From the NCBI RefSeq assembly GCF_017876515.1, contig NZ_JAGIOC010000001.1, positions 1,116,001-1,180,000 on the forward strand: DNA of 64,000 nt, read 5' to 3'. Origin of the DNA: Brachybacterium fresconis. GTDB taxonomy: Bacteria; Actinomycetota; Actinomycetes; Actinomycetales; Dermabacteraceae. The translations under genes were made by a program, and so were the position numbers. The notes below the pieces were generated by a model. That model ran no database searches, was not told the DNA's origin, and saw only the letters and a list, made by a program, of their open reading frames with translations. Positions 42,276 through 50,814 of the stretch are shown piece after piece. How positions within the stretch are numbered: the stretch's first letter is position 1; each line of letters begins with the position of its first letter.

Positions 42276-43452
42276 GGCCTTCCTCGCTGGCCCCGGGGCC
42301 ACAGACAGCGGGGTCATCGGCCGGGGCGGCGCCGGCCACGAGCCAGCGCCCGAGGTCCTCGCCGACCTCGATCAGCCAGCGCTCGGAGTGCGCGATCGCC
42401 TCCTCGGGGGAGCCGGCACGGGTCACGAGGTCCCAGCTGCGGTCGATGCCGGCGCGGCGCAGCGCCTCCTGATCGAGGGTGATGACGCCGGCCACGGCCG
42501 CCACCGGCAATCCGCGCTCGCGGGCGCGGCGGGCGATCTCGGCCGGACCCTTGCCCTGCAGGGTCTGCTCGTCGAGCTTCCCCTCCCCCGTGACCACGAT
42601 GTCGGCGCCGTCGAGCTGGGCGTCGACGCCGATCAGCTCGAACAGGGCGTCGGCGCCGGAGCGCTGCGCGGCACCGAGCAGGGACAGGGCGAAGCCGGTG
42701 CCGCCGGCTGCGCCGGCTCCCGGGAGGTCGCGGTGACGCGAGGACGGATCCAGCAGCGCGGCGGCCGCGGCGAGCACCGAGTCGGCGTGCGCGATCCGTG
42801 CGGCGGGGATCCCCTTCTGCGGTCCGTACACGGCAGCCGCTCCGTCCTCGCCGAGCAGAGGGTTGGTGACGTCGTTCGCGGCCACCAGGCTCACCCCGTC
42901 CAGGACGGCGAGGGCGGGGGCGAGATCCACGGTGGCGAGGGTGGCGAGCCCGTCGAGGCCCGGGCCGATCTCGGTGCCGTCGGCGGTGAGCAGGCGGGCC
43001 CCGAGGCCCTGCAGCAGTCCGACGCCCGCATCGGTCGAGGCGCTGCCGCCGAGGCCGACGAGAAGTGTCCGGGCGCCGGCGTCGACGGCGGCGTGGAGCA
43101 GCTCGCCGAGCCCGCGGGTGGAGGCGGTGTCCGGGGCGAGATCACCGCCCGGCAGGGCGCTCAGGCCGACGGCCTCGGCGAGCTCGACGACGGCGACGTC
43201 GTCCGCGAGCGCCCAGCGAGCAGTGTGGGGGCGCCCGGTGGGGCCGGTGATCGTGGTGGTGCGGGCCTGGGAGCCGGCGGCGAGCGCGGCGTCGACGGTC
43301 CCGTCGCCGCCGTCGGCGATGGGGCACGAGCGCACCGTCACCCGCGGCGCGGTCCGGGCGATGCCGGTGGCGAGGGCCCGGACGACCTCGGCGGCGCTGA
43401 GCGTGCCCTTGAACTTGTCGGGTGCGAGCAGCACGGTGCGGGTCGCGGTCAT
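42262..43452 (-). CDS. glxK: Glycerate kinase
   Basis: 396 residues of the GlxK/GarK family (glycerate 2-kinase type I): LLAPDKFKGTLSAAEVVRALATGI, SCPIADGGDGTVDAAL, LLVGLGGSASTDAGVGLLQGLGARLL, NDVTNPLLGEDGAAAVYGPQKG, GAAGGTGFALSLLGA and VTGEGKLDEQTLQGKGP. It phosphorylates glycerate in glyoxylate and sugar-acid use. Its start overlaps the stop of the upstream TadG-like gene as ATGA, so it is translationally coupled to the pilus operon. That is an odd partner; it may simply hitchhike. Confidence 0.93.
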   Translation of the reverse strand: MTATRTVLLAPDKFKGTLSAAEVVRALATGIARTAPRVTVRSCPIADGGDGTVDAALAAGSQARTTTITGPTGRPHTARWALADDVAVVELAEAVGLSALPGGDLAPDTASTRGLGELLHAAVDAGARTLLVGLGGSASTDAGVGLLQGLGARLLTADGTEIGPGLDGLATLATVDLAPALAVLDGVSLVAANDVTNPLLGEDGAAAVYGPQKGIPAARIAHADSVLAAAAALLDPSSRHRDLPGAGAAGGTGFALSLLGAAQRSGADALFELIGVDAQLDGADIVVTGEGKLDEQTLQGKGPAEIARRARERGLPVAAVAGVITLDQEALRRAGIDRSWDLVTRAGSPEEAIAHSERWLIEVGEDLGRWLVAGAAPADDPAVCGPGASEEGPATA

Positions 43453-43943
43453 CGGGCTCTGGCCTCTCCTTCGACGGTCAGGGGAATGGACGTGCCTGTC
43501 CTGCGTGTGAGCCATCCTGCCAGGGGCGGGTGCGTCCGCGCGGTCAGGACCACACGGACCGTCCCGTCGGCGTCGACGGAGACCTCGGCGATGCGGAGGT
43601 CCTCGGTGCGGGTCGAGTCGATCGGGTAGCTGCGCAGCTGCTCCTCGGCGGCGCGGCGGGCGGAGCCGGTGTGGATCACGGCACCGGAGGAGTCGACGTA
43701 GATGCGCTCCGGGTCCACGGCCTGGGAGGCGGCCAGGGCCACGCTGTCGGCGGCGTGCTGCAGCTCGGTGCGTTCGAGGTGGACCCCCGTGATGGCGGTA
43801 CCGACACCGATCACCATCAGGATCACCACCAGCACCCCGGTGGTGAGAATGGTGATGGAGCCTCGGGTCTGCTGCAGTCGGGCCCGCAAGCGGTGCATGA
43901 GTGTGCGGCCCCGATGCAGGAAGAGGCGCCGTCGGGTGGTCAT
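43449..43943 (-). CDS. TadG-like pilus assembly protein
   Basis: 164 residues. A basic N-terminus (HRLRARLQQTRG) leads into one membrane segment, SITILTTGVLVVILMVIGVGTAI, then an extracytoplasmic part beginning GVHLERTELQHAADSVALAASQAVD, the typical TadG pattern where pseudopilin-like proteins start. No long von Willebrand domain, so this is a short Rv3655c-like form. It overlaps the upstream TadE-like gene by 4 bp and the downstream glycerate kinase by 4 bp. Confidence 0.82.
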   Translation of the reverse strand: MTTRRRLFLHRGRTLMHRLRARLQQTRGSITILTTGVLVVILMVIGVGTAITGVHLERTELQHAADSVALAASQAVDPERIYVDSSGAVIHTGSARRAAEEQLRSYPIDSTRTEDLRIAEVSVDADGTVRVVLTARTHPPLAGWLTRRTGTSIPLTVEGEARAR

Positions 43944-44494
43944 CGGTCCGCTCCACGGTCGGCGCGGTACTGGTCCACCTGCACGGCGTGCGAGGCGCCG
44001 ACGGCGACGGGCCCCGTCTCCCCCAGGACCGGGCCGAGCCCCGGGACCGGGACGGGGATCCTGACCTGGGCGCGCACGGTGCCGCCGGGACTCGAGCAGG
44101 GATCCTCGCTGCAGCGGATCTCGACGACGTCCCCGGCGTCGAGGCGGTAGTCCTCGAGGACCATCGCGGCATGCTGCTGGGTGCGCATCGCCGCCCGGTC
44201 CGGATCGGTCTGCACCGCGTGGATGCGGGCGGCGTCGCGGGCGATGGTGTCGGCGGCGAACACTGCGGCCTGGACCGATCCCAGGGTCAGGACCAGGTAC
44301 AGCGTGGGGATGAGCAGAGCGGCGGCGAGCACCACGAATTCGACGATGGTGTTGCCGTCCTCGGAGGCCGGGCGGACTGATGTCCCGTGATGCCGTCGGC
44401 GATGGCGCGGCACCGCTCGGGGGCCGCGGCGGTCGGCGCGGGTACCGCGAGGGCCTGCGGACCCGCGTCCCGGCGTTCGGGCCGGCCGTCTCAC
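43940..44494 (-). CDS. TadE-like pseudopilin
   Basis: 184 residues. An Arg-rich cytoplasmic lead of about 45 residues (RRPARTPGRG, RGPRAVPRHRRRHHG) precedes a prepilin-like site EDGNTIVEF, where cleavage would leave NTIVEF with Glu5, and a hydrophobic helix VVLAAALLIPTLYLVLTLG. The extracellular part carries two Cys (RCSEDPCSS). The start is GTG 44494, which overlaps the upstream TadE stop as GTGA; a shorter GTG start near SVRPASEDG is possible. Minor pseudopilin of the Flp/Tad pilus. Confidence 0.8.
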   Translation of the reverse strand: MRRPARTPGRGSAGPRGTRADRRGPRAVPRHRRRHHGTSVRPASEDGNTIVEFVVLAAALLIPTLYLVLTLGSVQAAVFAADTIARDAARIHAVQTDPDRAAMRTQQHAAMVLEDYRLDAGDVVEIRCSEDPCSSPGGTVRAQVRIPVPVPGLGPVLGETGPVAVGASHAVQVDQYRADRGADR

Positions 44495-44949
44495 CAGGTC
44501 TCCTCGTCGATCGCCCGTCCCTCGACGGTGAGCGTCCCGGCGGGGCCGAACAGGCCGACCAGCGGGAGCGTCGCGCTGACCTCCACCTCGATGGTGCCGT
44601 CGGCACCCTCGGCGGCGGTCGCATCCGCCTGGAACGAATCGCCGAAGCGATCGCTGATGAGGCGCTCCGCACGCTCCGCCCCGTCCTCGGGGCTCGCACC
44701 GACCAGCGAGGCATGATGCGCCCCCTGCACCGCGGCGTCGATCAGGGTGTTGCGGGTGTGGACGATGAGCGCGGCCTGGACCACCCCGAGGGCGATCAGC
44801 ACGATCAACGCCGCGACCATCGGGAACTCGACCACCGCCGAGCCCTCCTCGCCGCGCAGCCGCTGGACCAGGGGCCGTCCGGGGCGCGCAGGGGTGTCCC
44901 GTCCTCCGGACGGGGACTGGCCCGGCTGGTGGTGGTGCACGGTGGTCAT
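44491..44949 (-). CDS. TadE-like pseudopilin
   Basis: 152 residues. The prepilin-type motif RGEEGSAVVEFPMVAALIVLIALGVVQAALIV has Gly before the cleavage point and Glu at position +5 of the mature protein. After it comes HTRNTLIDAAVQGAHHASLVGASPEDGAERAERLISDRFG, the standard TadE/TadF ectodomain. Length and order (Flp, TadE, TadE, TadG) match actinobacterial Tad loci. The next gene overlaps by 4 bp (GTGA). Confidence 0.85.
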   Translation of the reverse strand: MTTVHHHQPGQSPSGGRDTPARPGRPLVQRLRGEEGSAVVEFPMVAALIVLIALGVVQAALIVHTRNTLIDAAVQGAHHASLVGASPEDGAERAERLISDRFGDSFQADATAAEGADGTIEVEVSATLPLVGLFGPAGTLTVEGRAIDEETW

Positions 44950-44977
44950 CTCGACGCGGGTGTGGAAGCGCGCGTGC

Positions 44978-45238
44978 TCAGAGGCTGCCGCCGAGGAAGG
45001 GCGCCATGGCGTTCTCGAAGATCTGGACGATCTGGTCCGAGGCGACGGCCCAGAGGGCGACCACGATCCCGGCGGTCATGAGCGTGATGAGGACCCATCC
45101 GGGAACGTCGCCGCGCGGGGAGCTCAGGCGCGCGACCAGGCGGGCGGCGCGGCCGGGGTGGTTCGCGGCGTCCTGGGTCGGTGCTGCGGCGACGACGCGG
45201 CGGGGCGAGCGATGCAGGCGGGTGCGGTGGACGGTCAT
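44978..45238 (-). CDS. Flp-like short single-helix protein of the Tad locus
   Basis: 86 residues, a candidate major pilin. A basic N-terminus of about 45 residues ends in SSPRGDVPGWVLITLMTAGIVVALWAVASDQIVQIFENAM, one hydrophobic helix with a short C-terminal tail as in Flp pilins. The usual G|xxxxE prepilin cleavage box with Glu5 is not evident (GDVPGW), so whether it is processed is uncertain. A GAGGAGGC stands upstream of ATG 45238. Its place between tadC and the TadE genes is the normal Flp position in actinobacteria. Confidence 0.7.
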   Translation of the reverse strand: MTVHRTRLHRSPRRVVAAAPTQDAANHPGRAARLVARLSSPRGDVPGWVLITLMTAGIVVALWAVASDQIVQIFENAMAPFLGGSL

Positions 45239-45363
45239 GTCAGCCTCCTCGGCGGATGGCCCGGGCGGAGCTCGGGGTGGGATCGGAACTGCAGATGGTG
45301 CGGGTGCTGCGATCGGGATGGGCGGTGGGCAGCTTCTCGGGGGAAGTCGAACGGCCAGAACGG

Positions 45364-46308
45364 TCAGACGGAGATCTCCAGGACGGCGAGGCCCGGGAAG
45401 ATGGCGAAGACGATCACCAGGGGCATCACGAAGAACACCACCGGCATGAGCATGTAGATCTCACGACGACCGGCGGTCTCCATGAGGTCGCGCTTGGAGG
45501 ATTCTCGGGCGTCCTGGGCCTGGGCGCGCAGCACATCGGCCAGGGGCGTGCCCCGCTCGATGGCGACGGAGACGCCTTCGCCGAATCGCCCCAGGGACTG
45601 CAGTGGGGTGCGGGATCCCAGGGAGGCCAGGGCTTGGGAGACGCTGGTGCCGGATCGGATATCGGCGACGGTGGCGGCGAACTCGTCCGGCAATGCCCCT
45701 GAGGAGGTGCTGGCCACCCGCTCCATCGCAGCGATCGGGCTCTCCCCCGCCGCGACCGCCAGGGCGAGCAGGTCAGCGACGGTGGGGAACTCGCGGGCCA
45801 TGCGCGAGGCGCGACGCGAGATCTCCATGCCCAGCAGGTAGTCCCGCAGCAGGACGCCGGAGAGCACGCCGAGGACGACGATGACCAGGCCCAGCAGCGG
45901 ACTCGCTCCCCGGGTGCCGATGGCGAGCAGGGCGATGACGACGCCTCCGACCAGGCCGATCACGGCGAAGATCACCTGCTCGATACGGAAGGAGTCGGTG
46001 GAGGAGCGCCGTCCGGCCAGCCGGAGCCGACGCTCGAGCTGGTCTGCCCCGCCGGTGAGGCGCTCGAGGAGGCCCAGGGCGCGCCTGGCGATCGGGCCCA
46101 GCAGGTTCTCGGCGACCACCCGGGCGCGGCTCGTCGCGGCAGGGGCGCTGAAGAGGGAGGCGGATCGCGAGCGCCGCAGGTACGGGTCGATGCGGGCTCC
46201 CAGGTCACGACTGCGCAACCAGGGGAGAAAGCCGGCCAGGAGGGCGAGTCCGATGCCGAGCAGGAGCCCGAGAAGGGCTCCGATCAGGACCGTTCCGGAG
46301 TCGATCAC
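45364..46308 (-). CDS. Tad pilus platform protein TadC (type II secretion F family)
   Basis: 314 residues with the T2SF domain: REFPTVADLLALAVAAGESPIAAMERVA and FGEGVSVAIERGTPLADVLRAQAQDARESSKRDLMETAGRREIYMLMPVVFFVMPLVIVFAIFPGLAVLE. Membrane helices lie at the N-terminus (VLIGALLGLLLGIGLALLAGFL), in the middle (VIFAVIGLVGGVVIALLAIG) and at the end. It forms the inner-membrane platform with TadB for pilin assembly. The start GTG 46308 overlaps the tadB stop as GTGA. Confidence 0.9.
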   Translation of the reverse strand: MIDSGTVLIGALLGLLLGIGLALLAGFLPWLRSRDLGARIDPYLRRSRSASLFSAPAATSRARVVAENLLGPIARRALGLLERLTGGADQLERRLRLAGRRSSTDSFRIEQVIFAVIGLVGGVVIALLAIGTRGASPLLGLVIVVLGVLSGVLLRDYLLGMEISRRASRMAREFPTVADLLALAVAAGESPIAAMERVASTSSGALPDEFAATVADIRSGTSVSQALASLGSRTPLQSLGRFGEGVSVAIERGTPLADVLRAQAQDARESSKRDLMETAGRREIYMLMPVVFFVMPLVIVFAIFPGLAVLEISV

Positions 46309-47177
46309 CGCAGCACCCGCTCATCCTGGGGAAGGCGGGCGATCAGCAGCATGACGCGGTAGGCGATCAGCGAGACCACGGCACCGATGACGATCATCGC
46401 CATGCCGAGCGAGGAATCATAGGCCTGGGCCGCCTGCGGCCTGGTCGACATCAGCGCAAGGACCAGCCAGGGTGCGGCGAGGGCGAGGCGCGCCGCATTG
46501 ACGGTCCAGGATTGCCGTGCCTCGAGCTCCGCACGGGTCCGGGCGTCCTCGCGCAGGAAGGAGGCGAGAGTGCGCAGCAGACCCCCCAGATCGGTGCCGC
46601 CGACGTCGCGGGTGATTCGCAGCGCCTCGACGATGCGGTCGCCCACCGGGTCCGCCAGCCGCACCTTCAATCGATCCAGGCACGCCGCGAAATCACCGCT
46701 GGCCTGGTAATCCAGGGAGAACTCGTGGAAGGCGGGCCGCAGCTCCTCCGGGCCCTTGCGGCTGAGCTGCACCAGCGCTTCGGGCAAGGACAATCCGGCC
46801 CGGATGGCGGAGTTGATGTGGTCGACGGCCTCCGGCCAGACCTCGCGCAGCGCGGTGGCCCGACGACGGGCCGCCGAGCGCAGGAACACCACCGGCAGCG
46901 CGGTCGAGACCGCTCCGATCGTCAGCGACGGCACGACCGCGCTGGAGGTGGCCCACAGGGCGGCGGCGATGACCAGGCCGAGTCCCGCGCTGAGAGCCGG
47001 GACCGCCGCCGGGGGGACCGACGTGAGCCCCACGGCCACCAGGTCGTCGCGCAGCCGTTCCATGGCGCGGCTGATCCGTCCGCGACGAGGCTCCTGCCCA
47101 TCCTGCTCCCACAGCGACCACCAGATCGAGAGCAGGCCGAGCCCGGCGACCAGGCCCAGGAAGGCGCCGTCGCTCAT
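46305..47177 (-). CDS. Tad pilus platform protein TadB (type II secretion F family)
   Basis: 290 residues. The T2SF core is VWPEAVDHINSAIRAGLSLPEALVQLSRKGPEELRPAFHEFSLDY with the later RIVEALRITRDVGGTDLGGLLRTLASFLREDARTRAELEARQSWTVNAARL. It has membrane helices at the N-terminus, residues 60-90 and the C-terminus. It pairs with TadC. The start ATG 47177 overlaps the tadA stop as ATGA, so tadA-tadB-tadC are translationally coupled. Confidence 0.9.
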   Translation of the reverse strand: MSDGAFLGLVAGLGLLSIWWSLWEQDGQEPRRGRISRAMERLRDDLVAVGLTSVPPAAVPALSAGLGLVIAAALWATSSAVVPSLTIGAVSTALPVVFLRSAARRRATALREVWPEAVDHINSAIRAGLSLPEALVQLSRKGPEELRPAFHEFSLDYQASGDFAACLDRLKVRLADPVGDRIVEALRITRDVGGTDLGGLLRTLASFLREDARTRAELEARQSWTVNAARLALAAPWLVLALMSTRPQAAQAYDSSLGMAMIVIGAVVSLIAYRVMLLIARLPQDERVLR

Positions 47178-48400
47178 GCCGCCTCCGCCCCACCGAGCAG
47201 CGCGGTCAGGTCGTGACCGGTGCGGGCGAAACGCTCCGCGTGCGGAGGATGCCCGTTCCCACGCACCAGGCGCTCGCCGATGAGGGTGAAAAGATCTGCG
47301 ATCTCGATGACCTCGTCCTCCACCCGCCCACTGAGCCCGACGATCTCGCGCACGCGGCGGCGACCGTCGGCCAGCATGTCGAGGTGGACGACGAGATCGA
47401 TGGAGCTGGCGACCGTGGGGACCACGAATCGGCTGGAGACGTTCTCCCCGGCGAGCAGCGGCAGGGTGCACAATTTGACGACGGCGTCTCGGGCCGAGTT
47501 GGCATGGATCGAGGCCAACCCGGGCAGACCGCTGTTCAGGGCGATCAGCATGTCCAGCGACTCCGCCTCGCGGACCTCGCCCACGATGATGCGGCTGGGC
47601 CTCATCCTGAGGGCTTCCTTCACCAGGCGCCGCATCGAGATCTCGCCGGCTCCCTCGAGATTCGCCTGCCTGGTCTGCATGGCGACGACATCCCGCAGGC
47701 CCAGCCCCAGCTCGAACACCTCCTCGATGGTGACCACGCGCTCCCGCGCCCCGATGGACTGGGCGAGACAGCGCAGGAAGGTCGTCTTGCCCGCGCCGGT
47801 AGCCCCGCTGCACACCACGTTCAGCCCGGAGGCGATCGCGGCGTCGAGGAAGTCGGCGGACTGCGGCGTCAGCGCACCCAGGGCGACCAGGCCCGGCAGG
47901 TCGAAGGCCTTGGCCACGAATTTGCGGATGTTGATCGCCCAGTGCGTGCGGGTCACGCTGGGAATCACCACGTGCAGCCGGGACCCGTCCGGCAGCAGGG
48001 CGTCCACGAAGGGGGTGCTCATGTCCAGACGTCGCCCGGAGCTGACCAGCATCCGCTCGACGATTCCGCGCACCTCGGTGTCGGACAGGACGATCGTGGT
48101 CAGCTCGCTGCGCCCGTTGCGTGCGCAGAACACCTCGCTGGGCGAGTTCAGCCAGATCTCCTCGATCGTGGGGTCGTCCAGCATCTCCTGCAGCGGTCCG
48201 AACCCGCCGATGCGGGCGGCGACCTCCGCCACCATCGTCTCGTCGTCGTGCAGCACGGGGACCTCGCCGGAGGAGGAGCGCCGGTCGTAATCGGTGACCA
48301 CCTCGCGGATCAGCGGCTCGAGCTGATCGGCGTGCACGTCCAGACCGCGCCGACGGATCAGCTCCCGCGACTCGGCCTCGATGACGGTGGCTGTGTCCAT
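47174..48400 (-). CDS. Tad pilus assembly ATPase TadA/CpaF
   Basis: 408 residues. Walker A is GATGAGKTT at residues 199-207. Other VirB11/GspE-like features are FGPLQEMLDDPTIEEIWLN, RSELTTIVLSDTEVRGIVERML, RPSRIIVGEVREAESLDML (Walker B region) and the His box GLASIHANSARDAV. This cytoplasmic hexameric ATPase drives Flp pilus assembly. A GGAGGGG lies before ATG 48400. It is the first gene of the leftward operon; its promoter must lie in the 202-nt divergent gap, which carries the shared 13-bp element. Confidence 0.92.
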   Translation of the reverse strand: MDTATVIEAESRELIRRRGLDVHADQLEPLIREVVTDYDRRSSSGEVPVLHDDETMVAEVAARIGGFGPLQEMLDDPTIEEIWLNSPSEVFCARNGRSELTTIVLSDTEVRGIVERMLVSSGRRLDMSTPFVDALLPDGSRLHVVIPSVTRTHWAINIRKFVAKAFDLPGLVALGALTPQSADFLDAAIASGLNVVCSGATGAGKTTFLRCLAQSIGARERVVTIEEVFELGLGLRDVVAMQTRQANLEGAGEISMRRLVKEALRMRPSRIIVGEVREAESLDMLIALNSGLPGLASIHANSARDAVVKLCTLPLLAGENVSSRFVVPTVASSIDLVVHLDMLADGRRRVREIVGLSGRVEDEVIEIADLFTLIGERLVRGNGHPPHAERFARTGHDLTALLGGAEAA

Positions 48401-48516
48401 CCGGTCCCCTCCCGACCCCGACCGACCGGTCCTCCCCGGCCCTCAGCTGTGGCGTGAAACACGCACGCCGGTCACTGTAAGGCGGATCGGACCCTCGAGG
48501 CAGGTGAATGTCAGGA

Positions 48517-48529
48517 ATTGTGGACAACC
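48517..48529. promoter_or_regulatory. 13-bp element shared with the CpaB/HTH promoter region
   Basis: ATTGTGGACAACC, identical to 62366-62378. It contains TTGTGGACAA, the reverse of TTGTCCACAA, which matches the actinobacterial DnaA-box consensus TTGTCCACA. It lies 117 bases upstream of tadA and 74 bases upstream of the divergent BrkB-type gene. Confidence 0.55.
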
Positions 48530-48602
48530 CTCCCCGTCTTCTCCCATGGCAGGATGTCGACACATCCGTCCCGAGATCGTCCTCACCTCAGGAGTCCTCC
48601 TC

Positions 48603-49817
48603 ATGGCTGATTCCCCCGACCCCTCCTCCGAGTCAGGGTCCCCCCGCCTGAGCGGGCGCACCGTGACCTACATGACCAAACGCGTGCTGGCGGAGTTCTC
48701 GCGCGACGGCGGCACCGACCAGGCCGCCAAGCTGACCTACTACCTGGTGCTCTCGATCGCACCGACGATGCTGGCCCTGTTCTCGCTGGCCACGCTGCTG
48801 TTGTCCGATATGAAGGACGAGATCGCCGGCCTGATCAAGGAGGCCATCTCCTCCGGCGCCGGCGGCAGCGGGATGGAGGTCGGAGGTGCGGTCGACTCCA
48901 CCTTGGACTCCCTCATGGGATCGGCGACCGGCGGCACCATCGCGCTGATCATCGGTATCGCCACGGCTCTGTGGTCGGCCTCGGCCTACATCAAGGCGTA
49001 CGGACGCGTGGCCAACCAGATCTACGAGGTCCCCGAGGGCCGGGGATTCATCCGTCTGACCCTGTCGATGCTCGGCCTGACCGTCGCGCTGATCCTCGGC
49101 ATCCTGCTGGTGCTGATCTCGGTGCTGCTGAGCCAATCGATCGTGGACAGCCTGCTGGGCCCGATCGCCTCGACCATCGGCGCCGAGGGCCTGCTCGCCT
49201 TCCTCACCGACTCGTTCCTGCCGATCTGGGCCTGGGCGAAGTGGCCCGTGATCCTGGTGCTCACCTTCGCGCTGGTCTCCCTGCTGTACTGGGGTGCCCC
49301 GAACATCGCCAAGCCCTTCCGACTCATCTCCCCCGGCGGGATCTTCGCGATCGTCGGCATCGGTGTCGCCGCGGTGGCGCTGTCCATCTACATGAGCACC
49401 GTCGCCGGCTACTCCAGCTACGGCGCGATCGGCGGCATCATGGCCGTGCTGTTCGCGCTGTGGATCATCAACATCGTGATCATCCTCGGCGCGGAGGTCG
49501 ACGCCGAGTTCGAGCGCGCCAAGGAGCTCGAGGCCGGCAAACCCGCCGAGGACGACCTCGCCCTGCCCATGCGCGGGTCGAAGGGCGCCGAGAAGGCGGA
49601 GGCCAAGCACGAGGACATCGTCGATGCGGGCCGTGACATCCGGCTGCGGAACCTCCACCGCGACGCGGAGGCCTACACCGCCGAGGACGCCCGCCTCACC
49701 CCGCGCCACGGCGTGCCCACCGTCGGTTCCGACGGAGCCGACGGGGCCGAGCGGGATGCGGAGGAGGCGGTGGCCGAGAGCTCCCCTGCACCGCCCGCCG
49801 CGAAGACCGGGGACTGA
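48603..49817 (+). CDS. YihY/virulence factor BrkB family membrane protein
   Basis: 404 residues. The BrkB/YihY core has six predicted membrane segments: KLTYYLVLSIAPTMLALFSLATLLL, GTIALIIGIATALWSASAYIKAYGRVANQIYEV, LGLTVALILGILLVLISVLL, PVILVLTFALVSLLYW, GGIFAIVGIGVAAVALSIYM and GGIMAVLFALWIINIVIILGAEVDAEFERAKEL. The 95-residue hydrophilic C-terminus is low complexity and acidic. Despite the old name RNase BN these are not nucleases; function is unknown. AGGAG stands before ATG 48603. Confidence 0.9.
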   Translation: MADSPDPSSESGSPRLSGRTVTYMTKRVLAEFSRDGGTDQAAKLTYYLVLSIAPTMLALFSLATLLLSDMKDEIAGLIKEAISSGAGGSGMEVGGAVDSTLDSLMGSATGGTIALIIGIATALWSASAYIKAYGRVANQIYEVPEGRGFIRLTLSMLGLTVALILGILLVLISVLLSQSIVDSLLGPIASTIGAEGLLAFLTDSFLPIWAWAKWPVILVLTFALVSLLYWGAPNIAKPFRLISPGGIFAIVGIGVAAVALSIYMSTVAGYSSYGAIGGIMAVLFALWIINIVIILGAEVDAEFERAKELEAGKPAEDDLALPMRGSKGAEKAEAKHEDIVDAGRDIRLRNLHRDAEAYTAEDARLTPRHGVPTVGSDGADGAERDAEEAVAESSPAPPAAKTGD

Positions 49818-49818
49818 C

Positions 49819-50565
49819 ATGTGCGGCCGCTTCGCCTTCTTCCAGGAGATCGAGCCGCTGATCGACGACCTCGGCGCGGTCGATCTCAGCGACCCCCACC
49901 TGCGCAGCCGCTGGAACATCCCGCCGACCGCCCCGATCCACGTGGTCACCGAATCGATCGACAAGGACTCCGGGGAGGTGCTGCGGGCCCTGCGCATCGC
50001 CCGCTGGGGCCTGCTGCCCCCGTTCGCGAAGGACGAGTCCTTCTCCTCGCGCACGTTCAACGCCCGCCGCGAGACGCTCGCCGAGAAGAACAGTTTTCGC
50101 GGGAGCCTGGCGCGCTATCGAGCGCTGGTCCCCATGGACGGCTACTACGAATGGGTCCGCGATCCTGCGGGCAGGCGCAAGCAGCCCTACTTCATCGCCC
50201 CGGCCGACGGGTCCCCGCTGTACATGGCGGCCCTGGTCTCCTGGTGGAAGGGCCCGGCCAGCCACGAGGGACCCGCCGCCAGCGCGGATGGCCGCTTCCT
50301 GCTCAGCGCCACGATCATCACCCGTGCGGCCTCCGGAAAGCTCGCCGAGATCCATGACCGCACCCCGGTGATGCTGCGGCGCGACCAGCTCGATGCGTGG
50401 CTGGACCCCGCCATGGACGACCGTCACGCCGCCCAGGAGTGGATCCTGGAGGATGCGCATCTGCTCCCGGACGCGACCCTCGCCCTGCGCGAGGTGGACC
50501 CGGCCGTGGGCAAGGTCGGCAACGACGGGCCGGAGCTCCTCGAGGGGCCGCGGACCCTGCTGTGA
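49819..50565 (+). CDS. yedK: SOS response-associated peptidase (YedK/HMCES family)
   Basis: 248 residues. The second residue is the catalytic Cys (MCGRFAFF), which forms a thiazolidine crosslink with abasic sites in single-stranded DNA. Conserved blocks are RWNIPPTAPIHVV, RWGLLPPFAKDESFSSRTFNARRETLAEKNSFRG, RALVPMDGYYEWVRD and the histidine in KLAEIHDRTPVML. It protects abasic sites during replication. It begins one base after the stop of the BrkB-type gene, so it is probably cotranscribed. No LexA box was found nearby. Confidence 0.94.
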   Translation: MCGRFAFFQEIEPLIDDLGAVDLSDPHLRSRWNIPPTAPIHVVTESIDKDSGEVLRALRIARWGLLPPFAKDESFSSRTFNARRETLAEKNSFRGSLARYRALVPMDGYYEWVRDPAGRRKQPYFIAPADGSPLYMAALVSWWKGPASHEGPAASADGRFLLSATIITRAASGKLAEIHDRTPVMLRRDQLDAWLDPAMDDRHAAQEWILEDAHLLPDATLALREVDPAVGKVGNDGPELLEGPRTLL

Positions 50566-50593
50566 GCTCCGAGACGGATCTGCCCACCCCGGC

Positions 50594-50667
50594 GCGTGAG
50601 ATCCGAGGATCCGGAGCGGTCCTCCTGAGAGCGTGAGATCCGAGGATCCGGAGCGGTCCTCCTGGGA
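50594..50667 (+). repeat. Two 37-bp tandem repeats after yedK
   Basis: 50594-50630 and 50631-50667 are direct tandem copies starting GCGTGAGATCCGAGGATCC; they differ only near the end (CTGAGA versus CTGGGAGCA). The repeat carries an internal palindrome CCGAGGATCCGGAG. It lies 28 bases past the yedK stop. Confidence 0.85.
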
Positions 50668-50814
50668 GCATGCGGTCCGACGCGTCGGCTGGGAGTCCGG
50701 ACACCGACGCGCCGGACCGTCGTGACGCCGGGTTCCGCCCGTCACCCTGCGGCGGCCGGGGATCCGACCGCGGTCTGACGAGACGGGTCGCTGACTCCCC
50801 GTACCCTCGAGACC

